Below, one piece after another: positions 37,375-49,329 of a DNA stretch of 64,000 nucleotides. The first letter of the stretch is position 1; the number at the start of each line of letters is the position of its first letter. The DNA comes from Sipunculus nudus (Eukaryota > Annelida > Sipuncula > Golfingiida > Sipunculidae): the NCBI GenBank assembly GCA_026874595.1, contig CM049306.1:89756642-89820641 (forward strand), in the 5' to 3' direction. Made by a program: the position numbers and the translations under genes. The notes beneath the pieces are model-generated. The model did not search any database and was not told the DNA's origin. It was given only the letters and a program-made list of their open reading frames with translations.

Positions 37375-39546
37375 TTATTTTAACGATGCACGTAAACGGG
37401 GCCAAAATGTATTTAGGTGATTGACCATTCCGTGTCCTGGCCATTCTATGTACGTGTGCGATCGTAACATGGTCACCAGGGTGCGCGGCATTTCCGACAG
37501 TGGGACGTTTTTCAGAAGGACAAGAACTATTCTGTCGATTCCTCGTTCTATCAGGTCCAGTCGAGCCATGTGTACCTCAAACTTACACCAGCTGCTTCGG
37601 ACAAAACTTCGGGATAAGATGAACACAGTCCTGCGGCTGTTTGAGATGCTGTTCAGGATGTTGTCTTCTATTGGGACGCCGGGGATGAAGTCTCTCTGGT
37701 GAAGGCACAAACGCAGAGGTTCTTCTCCATCTTCCAAATGAGGGACCAGTTGGTCGTACACCCAGGGACTATCATGGTCACAGTGCAAGACAAAAACAAC
37801 ATATTTAAAGTCAATCAGCTCTTGTTCAAGCTCCCTGTACGAAATCCGCCTCATCTTAAACTGGAGACAGGCATACTTTATATCCCATCTGTGCCTGTAA
37901 GCCAGTGCTGACACAGTTAGTAGGACTGCAAATGTGATTAGTAATCCGAGGATTGCATACAACCACTGAAGCTTAAGACAACCCTTTTCTAAAGTTGGCA
38001 AAATAAATGACTTGACTCTGGTGAATGCAACGTGCTTATCGTTCAGCTGACAAAATACTCGATTAAGCGATACTAAATTTTTCTTATTTCTCTGAATCCA
38101 TCGTAAGAAAGACAGTGTGTTGCAGGTGCATTCCATAGGGTTTCCTTCAAGGTTAAGTCTAAAACTTGTTCTCTTTCGGCCAAAAGCTGTGCTGATGGAG
38201 CTCATGGCACTGAATGAGAGTGCACGCAGTCTGTTATGGGACAAATCAAGATGTGTGAGATTACTGAGGTTAGTAATATCCAATGTGAACTCAGTTATCA
38301 GATTATAAGACAATATCAACCTGTTTAGCTTTTTGTTTGCGTGTGATCCAAATATGTTTGGCGATAAAATTGTAATATCGTTCTGGGACAGTTCCAGATG
38401 TGTCAGGTTGGTCAAATATGGCAGCGGCCCTCCATTATAGGACAACAGCTAACTCAAACGGTTGTTGTTCAAAATTAACTTGGATATTGCAGGAGCCAGG
38501 GTGCCACCAAAAAACGAAGCAGATATGTTCCTATAATTATTATTTGACATATTAAATGTTAGCTCAGCCATAGGTTGATCGGCATGGATCCTCCCCATCA
38601 GTTGCATGATGTTATTATTTGAAGCATCTACGTATTTCAAATGAAATGGTTGTTTTCCGGCTAATGTAATGTCTGAGTTCATTATAATAACGTTATACAC
38701 GCTTCTTGCATACAGCCTTTTTAGGCTTGATGGCAAATGCAAAATTATGTTATGACCAATATTATTATTTGTCTCACGGTAGCCAATATTCTGCGTTTGA
38801 TAGCTTATGTTTATCACGTGAATGGATGTCAGTCTATGCAGTCCAAGAAATAGATTGACATTCAAGTTATTCTCACTGACATCATAGACTTCCAAGTGAG
38901 GAACACTTTGGCTGATACTTATCGCCATATATCTTATTCTGTTTCTGTTGATTTGTTGTATTTTCAAAGATTTAAATTTAATAGAGTTCCAGAAATCCTC
39001 CGTTATTCTGACCTCGCAATACCTTGCCCAGTGTCCGACGATTTCGGTTAAAATCAACTCATTCAAATTACCCTTTGGAAGCACTTTCAGGGCAGAGTTA
39101 AGTTGTACAAACCTGTCTCGTGTCAGGTTTACATTGTAGGACAGATCCAGGAGTTTAAGATTCTTTAACGGACGAAATGTCTCTCGAGAGACATTCGTGA
39201 GGTTATTATTGTTCAGTATCAAAGTTTCTAGCCTTGCAAGGCCATTGAAAGACTGTTCGTACAAATGCAGTATAGAACATCTATCCAGCTGGAGTATATA
39301 TAGATTTGTGCAGTTAATGAATGAATTATTATTAATCTGTTTAAAGCTGTTACCTGAAAGATCGATGTTTACGACATTTTTGTTGCACAGATTTGTTGGC
39401 AGCTTACTCAGTGACTTCGAGGAACAGTTGACAATCACGGAGCTGTTTAATAATCTGTCGCAAATGCAAGGTCCACACGGGTACCAGGTTGATCCTTCTG
39501 CTCCGGTGCTAATCAATACAACCAGAATTACAACAACTGCTCTCAT
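37375..39546 (-). pseudogene. Toll-like receptor paralogue, copy B, one nonsense codon
   Basis: The frame is exactly as long as copy A (2172 bp, no indel) with the same layout: signal peptide, LRRs, LRR C-cap, membrane span, TIR. It is stopped by TAG at codon 366 (38449-38451), where copy A has AAG. Truncation there would leave a secreted partial LRR ectodomain. TIR box 1, FKYDVFVSH in A, reads FKYVVFVLH here: the usual Asp and Ser are lost, though box 2 RDFIPG and box 3 FW remain. The LRR N-cap also loses a Cys (TCYP to TWYP). About 45 residues differ overall. The frame extends 15 codons upstream of MRAV, but the extension is not conserved in A. Recent pseudogene is most likely; a population polymorphism or assembly error at one base cannot be excluded. 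Confidence 0.88.
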
Positions 39547-40671
39547 TTTGACTGGTTTCTCCTTTAAATGATGCACCTCATGCTGATTCAAAATAGACTA
39601 AAGCATCCCGTTCCCTACAAGGAAGCGCGCATTCAGATGTTCATGTCTTGACGGGATATCGAGCATCAACGCTTTTTTTGTGTATCTGAATAAACATAAG
39701 TATGTGTCTAAATATAAGCTACCTTTCCGCTGCATAAAGTGCATGGTTGGTTGCCTTTTAAGTGATTGACCTGAACAAACGGGACCTACTGCTGAGTTAT
39801 GTTCAAGTACTTTGCAAAGGATGATTTTGCACCGTAATTCCACGCTCACTATAAACAAAGGCATATTTTCATATTTTCGGACCCCCAGGACCCCCTATAA
39901 GTATATGTAATACCAAAACCATATGTGCTATGACACACTGAAGAGTGTATTAAAATATATTTAAAATGCCAAACAGATATATGTGAATAATGGTAAGTAG
40001 GGCATAATAATTTTTTTTCAGATATTTATATTACATCAAAAAGGCACTGAAGATCCTCGCTGGCTGAAGCTAACAAAAATATTAAGAGTGACACACTGTC
40101 TTTCGTTCTCAGGTTTAAGTTAAACTGGCATTCACAAAATTTTGACACGTAAACTCAGAGGCACCCACAATTCATTATTATTTTCACCTATCCATAGGTG
40201 GAGATATTAGCTTTGGCATAATTATTATTTTGTCGCTTTTATCTTCCGATTTCATACTCACTCAGGATATACCCTACTATGGTCCAAATAATTTAACCAT
40301 GTTTAAGTGACCTTGACCTATTTTTCAAAGTCACAGGGGTAAAAAGTAAGATTTTCAATATCGATTTTCTTCTTATGTATGAGGGTAACGGGCAAATGGA
40401 AGAAAAATACCAAAAATATTTGATTACCAACTTTATGGGGGTTCCGCATCAAATTCACTTATGCGGAAACATAGGAAACAGGTGACTTGGCGCTTCCGGG
40501 AAAACCATATTGCCTAACATTCTGGAAAGTTGAAACTTTTACAGACATGGACCATTTATAACGTAGGAGTGCAGTGGCAACTTTGGAAGAGATATCTTTA
40601 ATAATTATTAAAAAAATATCCAAAATTACGAACATTTGACTTGAGCTTTTTCAGGTCCTCTGTGAAAACTC
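39547..40671. other. Upstream and intergenic stretch of copy B
   Basis: Collinear with 16770-19130 in A, without A's two insertions. No gene. Contains mollusc-type motifs such as GTGACCTTGACC followed by TTTTTCAAAGTCAC near 40308-40335. Confidence 0.5.
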
Positions 40672-41384
40672 AAATAGGAACCACCAAATTTTGTCTTACA
40701 GGACTACATAGTTCCTTTCATACTGTCACAGGAGGATACTGTGTGGGGTGTGGGTGTTGACGGGGGGGGGGGATAGGTGGAGATCCATAACAGTTCGAAG
40801 GAGTCTACTTTTTTACGAAGTGGTAAAATCCAGCTCCGGGTAGGTCCTTAGTGGGTCGCCCTTGATTAGGTGATCTTGTAATATACTAGTATCCCTTGGC
40901 CCCTGACTATGAGCCGACTTTGCGGACAACGCCACTCATGGTAAAAATTGTTAAAAGACATACTAAGAAAGCTAACCATTGGTCTGGATTATCATTTATG
41001 TCAATTGACAATAGTGTACAATATTTGCATCCTCCTAGAGGCTCCCCTTTCGGCCCTCGTTGATGGATATAAAGGCACTCTGATCCCAGTACCATGGCCC
41101 CTGAGGGCTAGAGGTTAGAAGGCTACCTACGCCCCCCCCCCAACCCCCACCCTATCCTAGGATCCATGGACAGAGCCACAGTTAACCAACGTGGCGAAGC
41201 CCCAAGAAGCATCGATTTGAAAATATTGATATTTTGGCACAAATTAACTGTGCTTTCTATGTATTACATTTTTTTAAATAATTAACTAAACAGTTGTTTT
41301 CTCTTCAATCTACATGAATCCTCTGGATCATTATGGATGTCAGGGAAAACCATCGTTCCTCGTTTTCTGAATGCACACTCCTTT
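40672..41384. repeat. Copy-B-specific 0.7-kb insertion
   Basis: Copy A passes directly from CCTCTGTGAA to CTCCTTTACAAC (about 19134-19150). Copy B has about 710 bp between the same two points. The insert contains G and C homopolymers (40761-40771, 41132-41141) and no clear terminal repeats. Its source was not recognised. Confidence 0.6.
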
Positions 41385-41634
41385 ACAACTTTATATCCAT
41401 TGTTACATCCCTTTGTATGTTCATAAAGGCCAGAGTTTTCAACCTCGTTTGACCCATAGTTGACCTGAGATAGATTTTTAAAAGTCTCATCAAACTAATG
41501 CTTCTCTCGCACTCGCAACTGGTGACTGGAAGTGTTGCGGATATTTTCAACAGCGTATGATGGAATTTTTTCATTACAAAAGTTTGACGACTCCACAATA
41601 GACTGAGCTGATGTGTTGTACACACTAGGGGCAC
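41383..41634 (-). pseudogene. hAT transposase C-terminal fragment, copy B
   Basis: It carries the same hAT dimerisation signature as 19100-19390: SCECERSISLMRLLKIYLRST then RLKTLAFMNIQRD. The two copies have drifted independently, in line with no selection. Confidence 0.7.
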
Positions 41635-43022
41635 CGGCTGGAGCAGAATCTACCGGTGGGGGTTTTAGTTTTTACTTAAATGAAAAAGAAAAAATAGATG
41701 GGAATATATGATATTTGAGGTGAAAGTGACCAAAATTGATTTGAAATTTTGACCAGGATTGGTTTGAATTCTTGACATAAAAAAAATAATTGTGGCAAAC
41801 TCCGGGGGGGGGGGGGCCGACCCCCTTTGCCCTTGGGATCGGGACTACATTTAGCGGGAACTTAAACAACCTCCCTTGGTCGCTTCGCCTGAGACGAACA
41901 CAGCATAGCCATCAATATGGTTTCTTCCAAACTTTTCGTACCTAGTTTATTAAACCTGCGCCATGGGAAGAGCCACATTATGTGTACCATGTATTTTTTG
42001 TATAAAACCATTTCATCAAACTGGCTTCCTTGACAACTCTTGGAATATTCAACTCTTGCGTCAGAGTCTTCTCAGATTCTCAAAGATTTGCCTCGCACTT
42101 CCCTTCGGGTTTTACAATATGAATTTCCGATATATACAACAGTTGATGGTTACTCCCAATACGGACCCGGAAGTTTGACGCTTTATACTATTGGGTAATT
42201 TTTCATATCACTCAAATATGTGATGTTTAATGCGATGAAATGGATTGACTCTGCATCGCCCCTGTTTCGTGTATTAATAATCTACAGAACTGACTAGTTG
42301 CCTCCGCCAGACGGGTCTGCCTTCACCCCCTTTCGTGGTTGTGTTTGTGTATGTGTTTATTCGTAATATAACTCACGGGATTTCATTAGTGAACGGAATC
42401 ACACGGAATTCTCAGGGCATTACGAAAGAAAAAAAATAGTCCAAGGAAGAATCGATTGAATTTTAGTGTTGATCCAGAAGATAATAGGGATTCATCATTA
42501 AAGTAAAACAAAATATTCACAAGGGCGCACTCACCTTTGCACGAATGCACCTGGCATATGGGCCGAATAGGTGAATGCAAACATAAGGTGGAGGATTGCC
42601 TTCCTTAGAATGCAGATTTCTAGTATGATTAATTAATCCGCAAGGTTTCTGATCACAAATAAGGTGTTATAGTAGAACAAAAACTGATGACATTAATCTA
42701 AATACGCGTGTACAGGAGTTTATGCCCGCAGAATAGGATGCCGTCGGTGGGATAATTACCACGATGTATTCAGGACTAGAACTTGTCGTGATCATGAGGT
42801 GTCATTTTATTACACACATAACATTCACACTACGTCATGGATGAGGAAGCCAGTGATATATCTGCCAACACACTCACATTGAAATGGCATAAATTATGAA
42901 TTACACAATGGTTCACATAATACAGGCAAAGGTATCAGTGTCATGCAAACTGGGTGTTAGCTGCAATCTTACCAGACAACTAACAAATTATAATCTGTAA
43001 TTATGGACCCGCCCTCTTGAAC
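41635..43022. other. Non-coding right part of copy B
   Basis: Collinear with 19391-20725. No supported gene; a G homopolymer lies at 41803-41815. Confidence 0.5.
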
Positions 43023-43079
43023 GATTACATGAGTTAAACTTAAATTATTTTACATGGATTGTACAACTAGTTATAATAA

Positions 43080-43928
43080 CTAGGAAGTGGCTGAACAGCC
43101 GGCAGGAAAAATATACCTTTCCGTCATTCTAGCCCACAGGCTAAACTGCCGGCAAATGAATTCATGCTATATTTCAGAGTTTTAGTGTGATACTCAATAA
43201 TTTCCATTATTATTTTGACAATGAGCTGACAATAGAGTGCTGACTTACCAAAATAGATATTTTGCTGGTCCATAAGTAAAAATTACCAGTTAGTGTAGAT
43301 ATTTCTTGCATTATCTTGCAACAAAATAGGCCCAACAGCTTAAATTGGGTGTCGTACAAGATTGTTTGATTACCTTTCATCCAAATAATGAGCTGACCAT
43401 TTATCTGACATATCCTGAGTTGTTTGTTTTTTAAACACTAATTATTTGTTGATCATAAGCACACTTTTGTATAAACAGTCGTTATGCTTCACGCTTGATT
43501 AATTTTAATCAAGAATCTGCATATCCCTTGATAGGACATCTCATGAGTTGTTTGTGCTGTCATACATTACCCATTGTCTGCTCGTAAGCATATATAAGCA
43601 GCTGATATGTCGGTCTGCTTCGGTTCAATTCTTATAAATTTATATAAAACTACCCTGTAAATATCACAAAATATGCACTTTTAACACCTACTCAATATAC
43701 TTATTTTATATAGACCAGCAAAATATCTGAAATGGTAAATCAGCACTATATTGTCAACTCATTGTCAAAATAATAATGGAATGTATCACAGTGAAACCCT
43801 GAAATAGAGCATGCATTCATTTATCTGCAGTTTTGCCTGTGGGCTAGACTGTCAGTCGGCAAGGTAAATTTTCCCTGCTGGCTGTTTAGCCTGTGGACTA
43901 AACTGCCGGCTTTAGCTCATTCCTAATT
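43080..43928. mobile_element. Foldback element, copy C
   Basis: It has the same structure as 21151-21978, with both inverted arms. A small rearranged patch near 43820-43855 (CTGCAGTTTTGCCTGTGGGC) departs from B. Confidence 0.7.
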
Positions 43929-44124
43929 ACTAATAGGAGGCACTCTCGATGGCTCGGATGTTGCCGCTCGGAAGTCGGTAAGGGTGGAGGAAACCAGAGG
44001 ACCCGGAGAAAACCAAATACCTTGGATGGAAAACTACAACTCACTCTCATAGCCACGCCGGGAATCGAACCCAGGTCGCCAGCGGAGAAGGCCGAACGTT
44101 TTACCACTCTGCTGTCCAGGTCCC
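43929..44124 (-). mobile_element. tRNA-derived SINE (second family), head part, copy C
   Basis: Minus-strand start GGGACCTGGACAGCAGAG and B box region at 44059-44073. It is the duplicate of 21979-22170 and has the same foldback insertion. Confidence 0.7.
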
Positions 44125-45452
44125 TATTGTACATTACATTATAAGACGTCTTATAATATTTTATTTAGTAATATCGTAGCCACATGGCCTAACTGGTCAT
44201 TATTACTTTCACCGTGGCGCTACATTCGAACTGGTCATCAAAATGTAACCAAACTCCTAGAAAATAGTAACCAATTCACATATAAAGTTATTATTATTTA
44301 ATATTAAACGAGGAAGGAATAAATAACACGCTCACTTGAAAGTAGAACACAGAATATAAATGAGAACATGTCCCCCAGTTCGAATGCCAGAGTGGCATCA
44401 CCTGATATGCGAACGCTTATATACCCGATTACAAGTAGCGCTGTAACAAATTAAAGAAATGACCAATAAAGAGGTCACAGTTCATATAAAACCGTTGGAC
44501 CTTATGAACTAATTAAATGAAAGGTAACCCTTAAGTTTAAAAGGACCAATGACCTGGGATATGTCAAGAGAGTGGGATCATTGGCGTTTATATTATCTTA
44601 AGTTAAAATTCGAGAAATACTTAATGCCATGACCTTGGCCTTGTTTGATGACCTTGAACCTACTAGAAAAATTGCAATATAGATTTTAGTCTGATATTGT
44701 TATAAGCTTGTCATGATGTATATGGTCAGCTTTCTTCATGAAATCCCAACGGAATTACAGCTGACTCTGGATTAGATTTTCTGAAATATCGAAATCAACG
44801 ACCTTGACCTTGTTTGTTTACCTTAGATATAGAAAAGATATAGGAACATATAGTTTTAGATTGTTTTGGTTATAAGCTTTAAAGTAGTGTATGTTCCATC
44901 TAGACTGGCCCAGTCGATGCAAAGGTTAAGACTTAATCCCTCCAACAAACACAGCCATCAAACCTGGTCTTGCTGTGTCAAAAGGCTTAGAACAGGTACT
45001 GCCAGCTCGCGACAAATTATATACGGTGACTATAATTATGGCTCTCTGGCCGACTATTTCATCGACCGGTAAACTCAACACGTTTTGGGACGGTCAGCGC
45101 CACACATTAACACCTCGCTGAACTAAATCTTTTCCAGTGACATCAGCATTAATTGGCGGTCTTTCCCATAATTTTCACAAAACCGACATATGGTTCATTC
45201 AGTCATCGCTTTTTGCAGGCTACCATTTGACTACTATTCCCATAAATAGCATTACTATTATAAGGCACGCGCATATGTTAAGTGAGACTTTCAATAATAC
45301 ATCCCTCAACCTCAGTGATAGCAGACCATTGCTGTTTAAACAAATGTAACAAAAGCCAGTGTAGCCGAGAGTGATCTCGAGGTGTTCTAGTGTGCTCGAG
45401 ACGAACGCTGCCAAACTGTGCTTGTACCCGCTGGCTGAAACAAGCGCTGTTG

Positions 45453-45630
45453 CAACCACTATTGTAATAACGTTCACTATTGTAATAATTATTACAACAG
45501 TGGTTGGTAAGGGCCAGTTTTTGCCAACCACTGTTGTAATAACGGTCACTATTGTTATAATTATTTCAATAGTGGTTGCAAATGCAACCACTATTGAAAT
45601 AGAAATAGATTTTTATTACAATAGTGGTTG
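45453..45630. mobile_element. 178-bp palindrome cluster with perfect 17-bp inverted ends
   Basis: The ends are CAACCACTATTGTAATA (45453-45469) and its exact reverse complement (45614-45630). Inside are three back-to-back hairpins using variants of the same arm (45453-45506, 45524-45578, 45585-45630). There is also a perfect 18-bp stem with a 4-base loop at 45562-45601. It could be a small MITE built of repeated termini. It begins 5 bases after copy C breaks off. Confidence 0.7.
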
Positions 45631-45790
45631 ATGTTGCTGGCGGAAATTTTTCACAGATTCGTCGAGATTCTTCCAAACAAATAATATTCCCGAAAAAAAA
45701 AACCAACAAAATTCATACACATTATCCCCCTAAAAGCATCAGACTGTATTTTATATGTTATTACACTAAAATCCTTACGTGTGCAAGATA
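45631..45790. other. Short spacer, nothing recognised
   Basis: AT-rich sequence between the palindrome cluster and the next tandem repeat. Confidence 0.4.
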
Positions 45791-46963
45791 TGAAAATTAA
45801 ATCAACAGTGCTTACAGGGAAAAAACATGCCATGGCCAAAGTTGGGCAAAATTTAAGGTACTGATTTTATATTTATGCTAATAACTTATAAAATTTGAAA
45901 AATTCAGAACAAACTTGGGAATACAATTGAATCTTGATTAAATAATGTTATATCCCTGGCAAAAAATGTCTAGCTTCGGCAATTTTCATGTTAAGTGAGT
46001 AAATATATTGGTTGATTTTTTACAAAGTGCATTATGTTTGGGCCTAGAACTTAAAACAATTACACAATACTGACACCATTTCTGGCATATTCATAGCGAA
46101 TGTATAGAAAAATATGTATATTATATATTATCAAAGTCAGATCACTGGTTTTGATATTAATATCTCAAAGGAATGCAGTACTAGTGACCAAAATTTTAGT
46201 ATGGTAGAGGATTTGGGGGACATCTAACTGTATGCAAAATTTAAGGAACTTAGAGCTGAAGCTGGGGAGCTGAGCTCAAGTAAACTGCAAAACACTAGCT
46301 CGATGTAAACAATATGTGACATGGTGCTTGAAAACTTGAATAAAATTTACAGTTTTTGATCAACTGGTTTCAAATTTTTTTGTTTTAACAGTTGAAATGA
46401 TAACAAAAACATGCTTTGAAAATTAAATCCACAGCAGTTACAGGAACAAAACGTGCCATGGTCAAACTTGGGCAAAATTTAAGGTACCAATTTTATATTT
46501 TTGCCAATATTTAAAAAAATTTAACAGATTTTGATCTAATTTTTGGTATACAATTAAATTTTGATTATTTAAAGTAGTATCACTGAAAAAAAAATCCTAC
46601 CCTTAACACTTTTGGTTTTAAGTGACAAAATATCTTTCCTCATTTTTTTACCAAGTCCATTATGTTTGGGCCCATAACTTTTTTAAATTGAATAATGCTG
46701 ACTTAATTTCTGGCATGTACATAGGAACCATATAGAGGAATATTTATGGTTAAAATGAAGAAAACCAGATGAGTGGTTTTGATATTAGGCAGTCCTGAAG
46801 TGTGAAAATAGATTCCTAATAAAAAATTGAGGTTTTTTCTTAATATCTAGAAGGAACGAAGTCATATTGACCCAATTTTTGGCATGGTAGGAGATTTTGG
46901 GCATCTAACTGTATGCCGAATTTCAGATTCGTAGGTCCAATGGTGTCGAAAAGTGCCAGTCTT
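45791..46963. repeat. Diverged tandem duplication, unit about 626 bp
   Basis: TGAAAATTAAATC(A/C)ACAG starts at 45791 and 46417. Both units then run through GCCATGG(C/T)CAAA.TTGGGC, AATTTAAGGTAC, ATTATGTTTGGGCC and CATCTAACTGTATGC. Divergence is high. The style resembles abundant mollusc intergenic repeats. No coding sense. Confidence 0.7.
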
Positions 46964-47010
46964 ACGGACGGACATCCGGACAGACGGACGGACGGACGGA
47001 CGACGGACAA
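46964..47010. repeat. (GGAC)n microsatellite
   Basis: Repeated GGAC with an ACATCC interruption, followed by CTATAGCTCAGATGACTTATAG. This tetranucleotide-then-CTATAGC layout is common at the ends of dispersed repeats in bivalve genomes. Confidence 0.85.
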
Positions 47011-47263
47011 TGGACCACGACTATAGCTCAGATGACTTATAGTCAGCTGAGCTAAATATATAAATGATATAAAATAATACAAATTTTATGTTTAACTTAT
47101 ATTTTAGATAGATTTACCAACATTTTATCAAATTAATCCACCCTATGGTTGTTTCAGGGTAGGTGTATGAAGGTTTTGACCATGAACCATCCAGTGGGTA
47201 CTGAGTTAGTGTGACAGACAAAATCCCATCCATACAAAAGCCCATCCCTGAACTTGCAGAATA

Positions 47264-47371
47264 GGACAAAAGCCCACCCTTGACTAAATATATACTTGTA
47301 AAAAATATAATTTAATTATATATTTTAGTCATATGTCCTGGTCTGCACTCTTTGTGGTGGGCTTTTTGTCC
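47264..47371. repeat. Inverted repeat, arms about 16 bp
   Basis: GGACAAAAGCCCACCC (47264-47279) faces GGTGGGCTTTTTGTCC (47356-47371). One arm-like variant (ACAAAAGCCCATCCC) lies just to the left. It could be a small MITE or a stem-forming remnant. Confidence 0.55.
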
Positions 47372-47936
47372 ATTCGGCTTTTATCCTACACCCAATTACA
47401 GTGCGGTCTGTTGTAACTTGTATGAGGTAATTAAGGCACTCTGGTGCGAATTACACTGGCTATAGACTCTTTCAGAGGGTAAAAAAGGGGCTGCTTACAG
47501 CTTAGATGATAATGAGGCACAGGTGTAAAAAAAATGTATTGTGTAAGTGGCTAAACCCTGGAAATATTTAATTTTTTTCTCCCCTATTTATTTTGCTTTT
47601 TTATATCCATGTTTTTCGCTCGGACTTTTAGTCATGCTGAGTTTTTTTAAAGGATAGGTCTATTGCCTGTTGGTGGCACTGTTTATTGAATGAGGATGAA
47701 GGTATTCATATGATAAGAAACAAACTTTTCAGATAAGTGTGAAAACTACTACTCTGACCTTGATTGAGTTGAGGTCAAATCTGCTAAAAATATTTAAGTA
47801 GGATGATCGAACCTCATAACTTTGAATTGTGGCATGTTCTTCCTCAAATTTGATAAACAAATTGTTTTGACAAGTTTCTTGATTAAAATAAAAAAAAAAT
47901 GGCATTGACTTTGATTTTCAAAACCTGATCAGGCAG

Positions 47937-47966
47937 AATATATATATATATATATGTGTGTGTGTT

Positions 47967-47998
<32 letters not shown>

Positions 47999-48002
47999 TG
48001 TA
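47937..48002. repeat. (TA)n/(TG)n microsatellite
   Basis: TA tracts flank a GTGTGTGTGT core over about 66 bases. Confidence 0.9.
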
Positions 48003-49130
48003 TAACATTATTATTGTGAAACCCACAACTTTTAAAATATATTACCTATTTTCCACTCATCTTTGTTATATGCATCATGTCAACTAATTCTTTGAGAATA
48101 TATAAAAACTAGTGACCCGGCCCTTTTTTGTCAAGGTCATGCAAATATGCAGATATACATACACTGACTGACTGAAGATGTTTTATCGAGCAGCTACAGG
48201 TGGCTGTAGTCAAGGCTCCAGCCCATTGTGCTGCTAAAGCATAATTGACATTTGATGGAGCCTGTAGACGTGATGCCATGCAAGCATTGCAGGGAGCTGG
48301 GAGCTAGACAACCAGCGTTTTACCCATACTGGTGACCTGAGGAGAGCCACAGCACCCAAAGCCTATAAGGCCAGGCAGAATACAAACTGACACCAACATC
48401 AGCAGCAGAAGCCCAGCCAATCCAGAGAGCAGAACTTGATCTTGAATGATTGGAGAGCGATTAACATTTTCATCATAAGCCTGCAGCCTGGAGTACTGTT
48501 ATGTTTTCCATTTTACTCAATAAAGGTGTATGCATTTGTTTTTAGTGATATGAGGTGTTTGTTTATGTGTATGTGTTGTGTTGTTTTGTTGCCTCTTGCA
48601 GGTGTATGTGATAAGTTTGTATTGTGTTATATACCGTAAACAATGATGAGAATACAACATATGCTTGTAGGGATAGTCTGTCCTCAAAATATAGTACTGC
48701 CTTCCAGTATCCTCCAGAGTACCCCCGTCATAGCATGTTGTTATCCCCTGCATATTTTATATATTATTTTTGTAAAAGGAATAAAAAGTGTATTTTGTGT
48801 GTGGGTGTATAAGCAAGTGTGTATAGCAGAGAAATCCAGACCATGCAATTTGTTTGATGTTGTATCTGAAAAATACTAGGGTGAATATCATGTGCAAGAA
48901 TAATATAATGCAGTGCTTTTTTTTTTTTAATTTTTATTTTTTCTTGGCTAGTTTTACGTATGGTAATGGTCTGGTATTACCATACATTTTATTAGTAGCA
49001 TCTATAGTAGTTATTGCAGTGCATTCTTCATGCAGAAATACAGTAATATTCTGAACCCTTTAGCTTTTGAAGATTTGCTTATTTCCCTTGAAGTTGGATA
49101 TATAATATTTGTCGAGGTGTGTATGTAATT
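48003..49130. other. Non-coding stretch, no supported gene
   Basis: The part 48160-48440 is less AT-rich and ends in CTCAATAAAGG, a polyadenylation-like signal at 48518-48527. It could be the 3' part of an unannotated transcript, but no open frame supports this. Confidence 0.4.
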
Positions 49131-49329
49131 GTATCCGCCAAAACAAAGTTTTGCGGATACTATGTTTTTGACCGGGTTCCACCGCCGCCGCTGCGGCGTT
49201 CGTTTCCGGAGAACTCCTCTGAGACTACAGGACAGATTTCTCCAAAACTTACACAAATTATCGGGTCACATGTGAACTGGTGCCTAACCAAGTGACCTTG
49301 ACCTCTGACCTTTCCTCTCTACCCAGTGT

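Larger units (their letters stand above)
21096..43022 (+). repeat. Segmental duplication copy B (contains the LINE)
   Basis: B begins at TTACATGAGTTAAAC (21096), the same sequence that opens copy C at 43024. It runs collinear with A through the receptor pseudogene to about 43022. The excess length over A is mainly the LINE (5.85 kb), the right foldback arm with SINE (21665-22555) and a 0.7-kb insertion at 40672-41384. Confidence 0.9.
43024..45447 (+). repeat. Segmental duplication copy C, truncated
   Basis: Copy C repeats the first part of B: foldback element in SINE, triplicated block, and the segment ending CTGGCTGAAACAAGCGC. It lacks the SINE present at 6418 and 23368: the sequence passes from AATACATC (45295) to CCTCAACCTCAG. 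It stops at 45447, where A and B continue with GACGATTCGCG. It never reaches the receptor gene. Confidence 0.85.
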
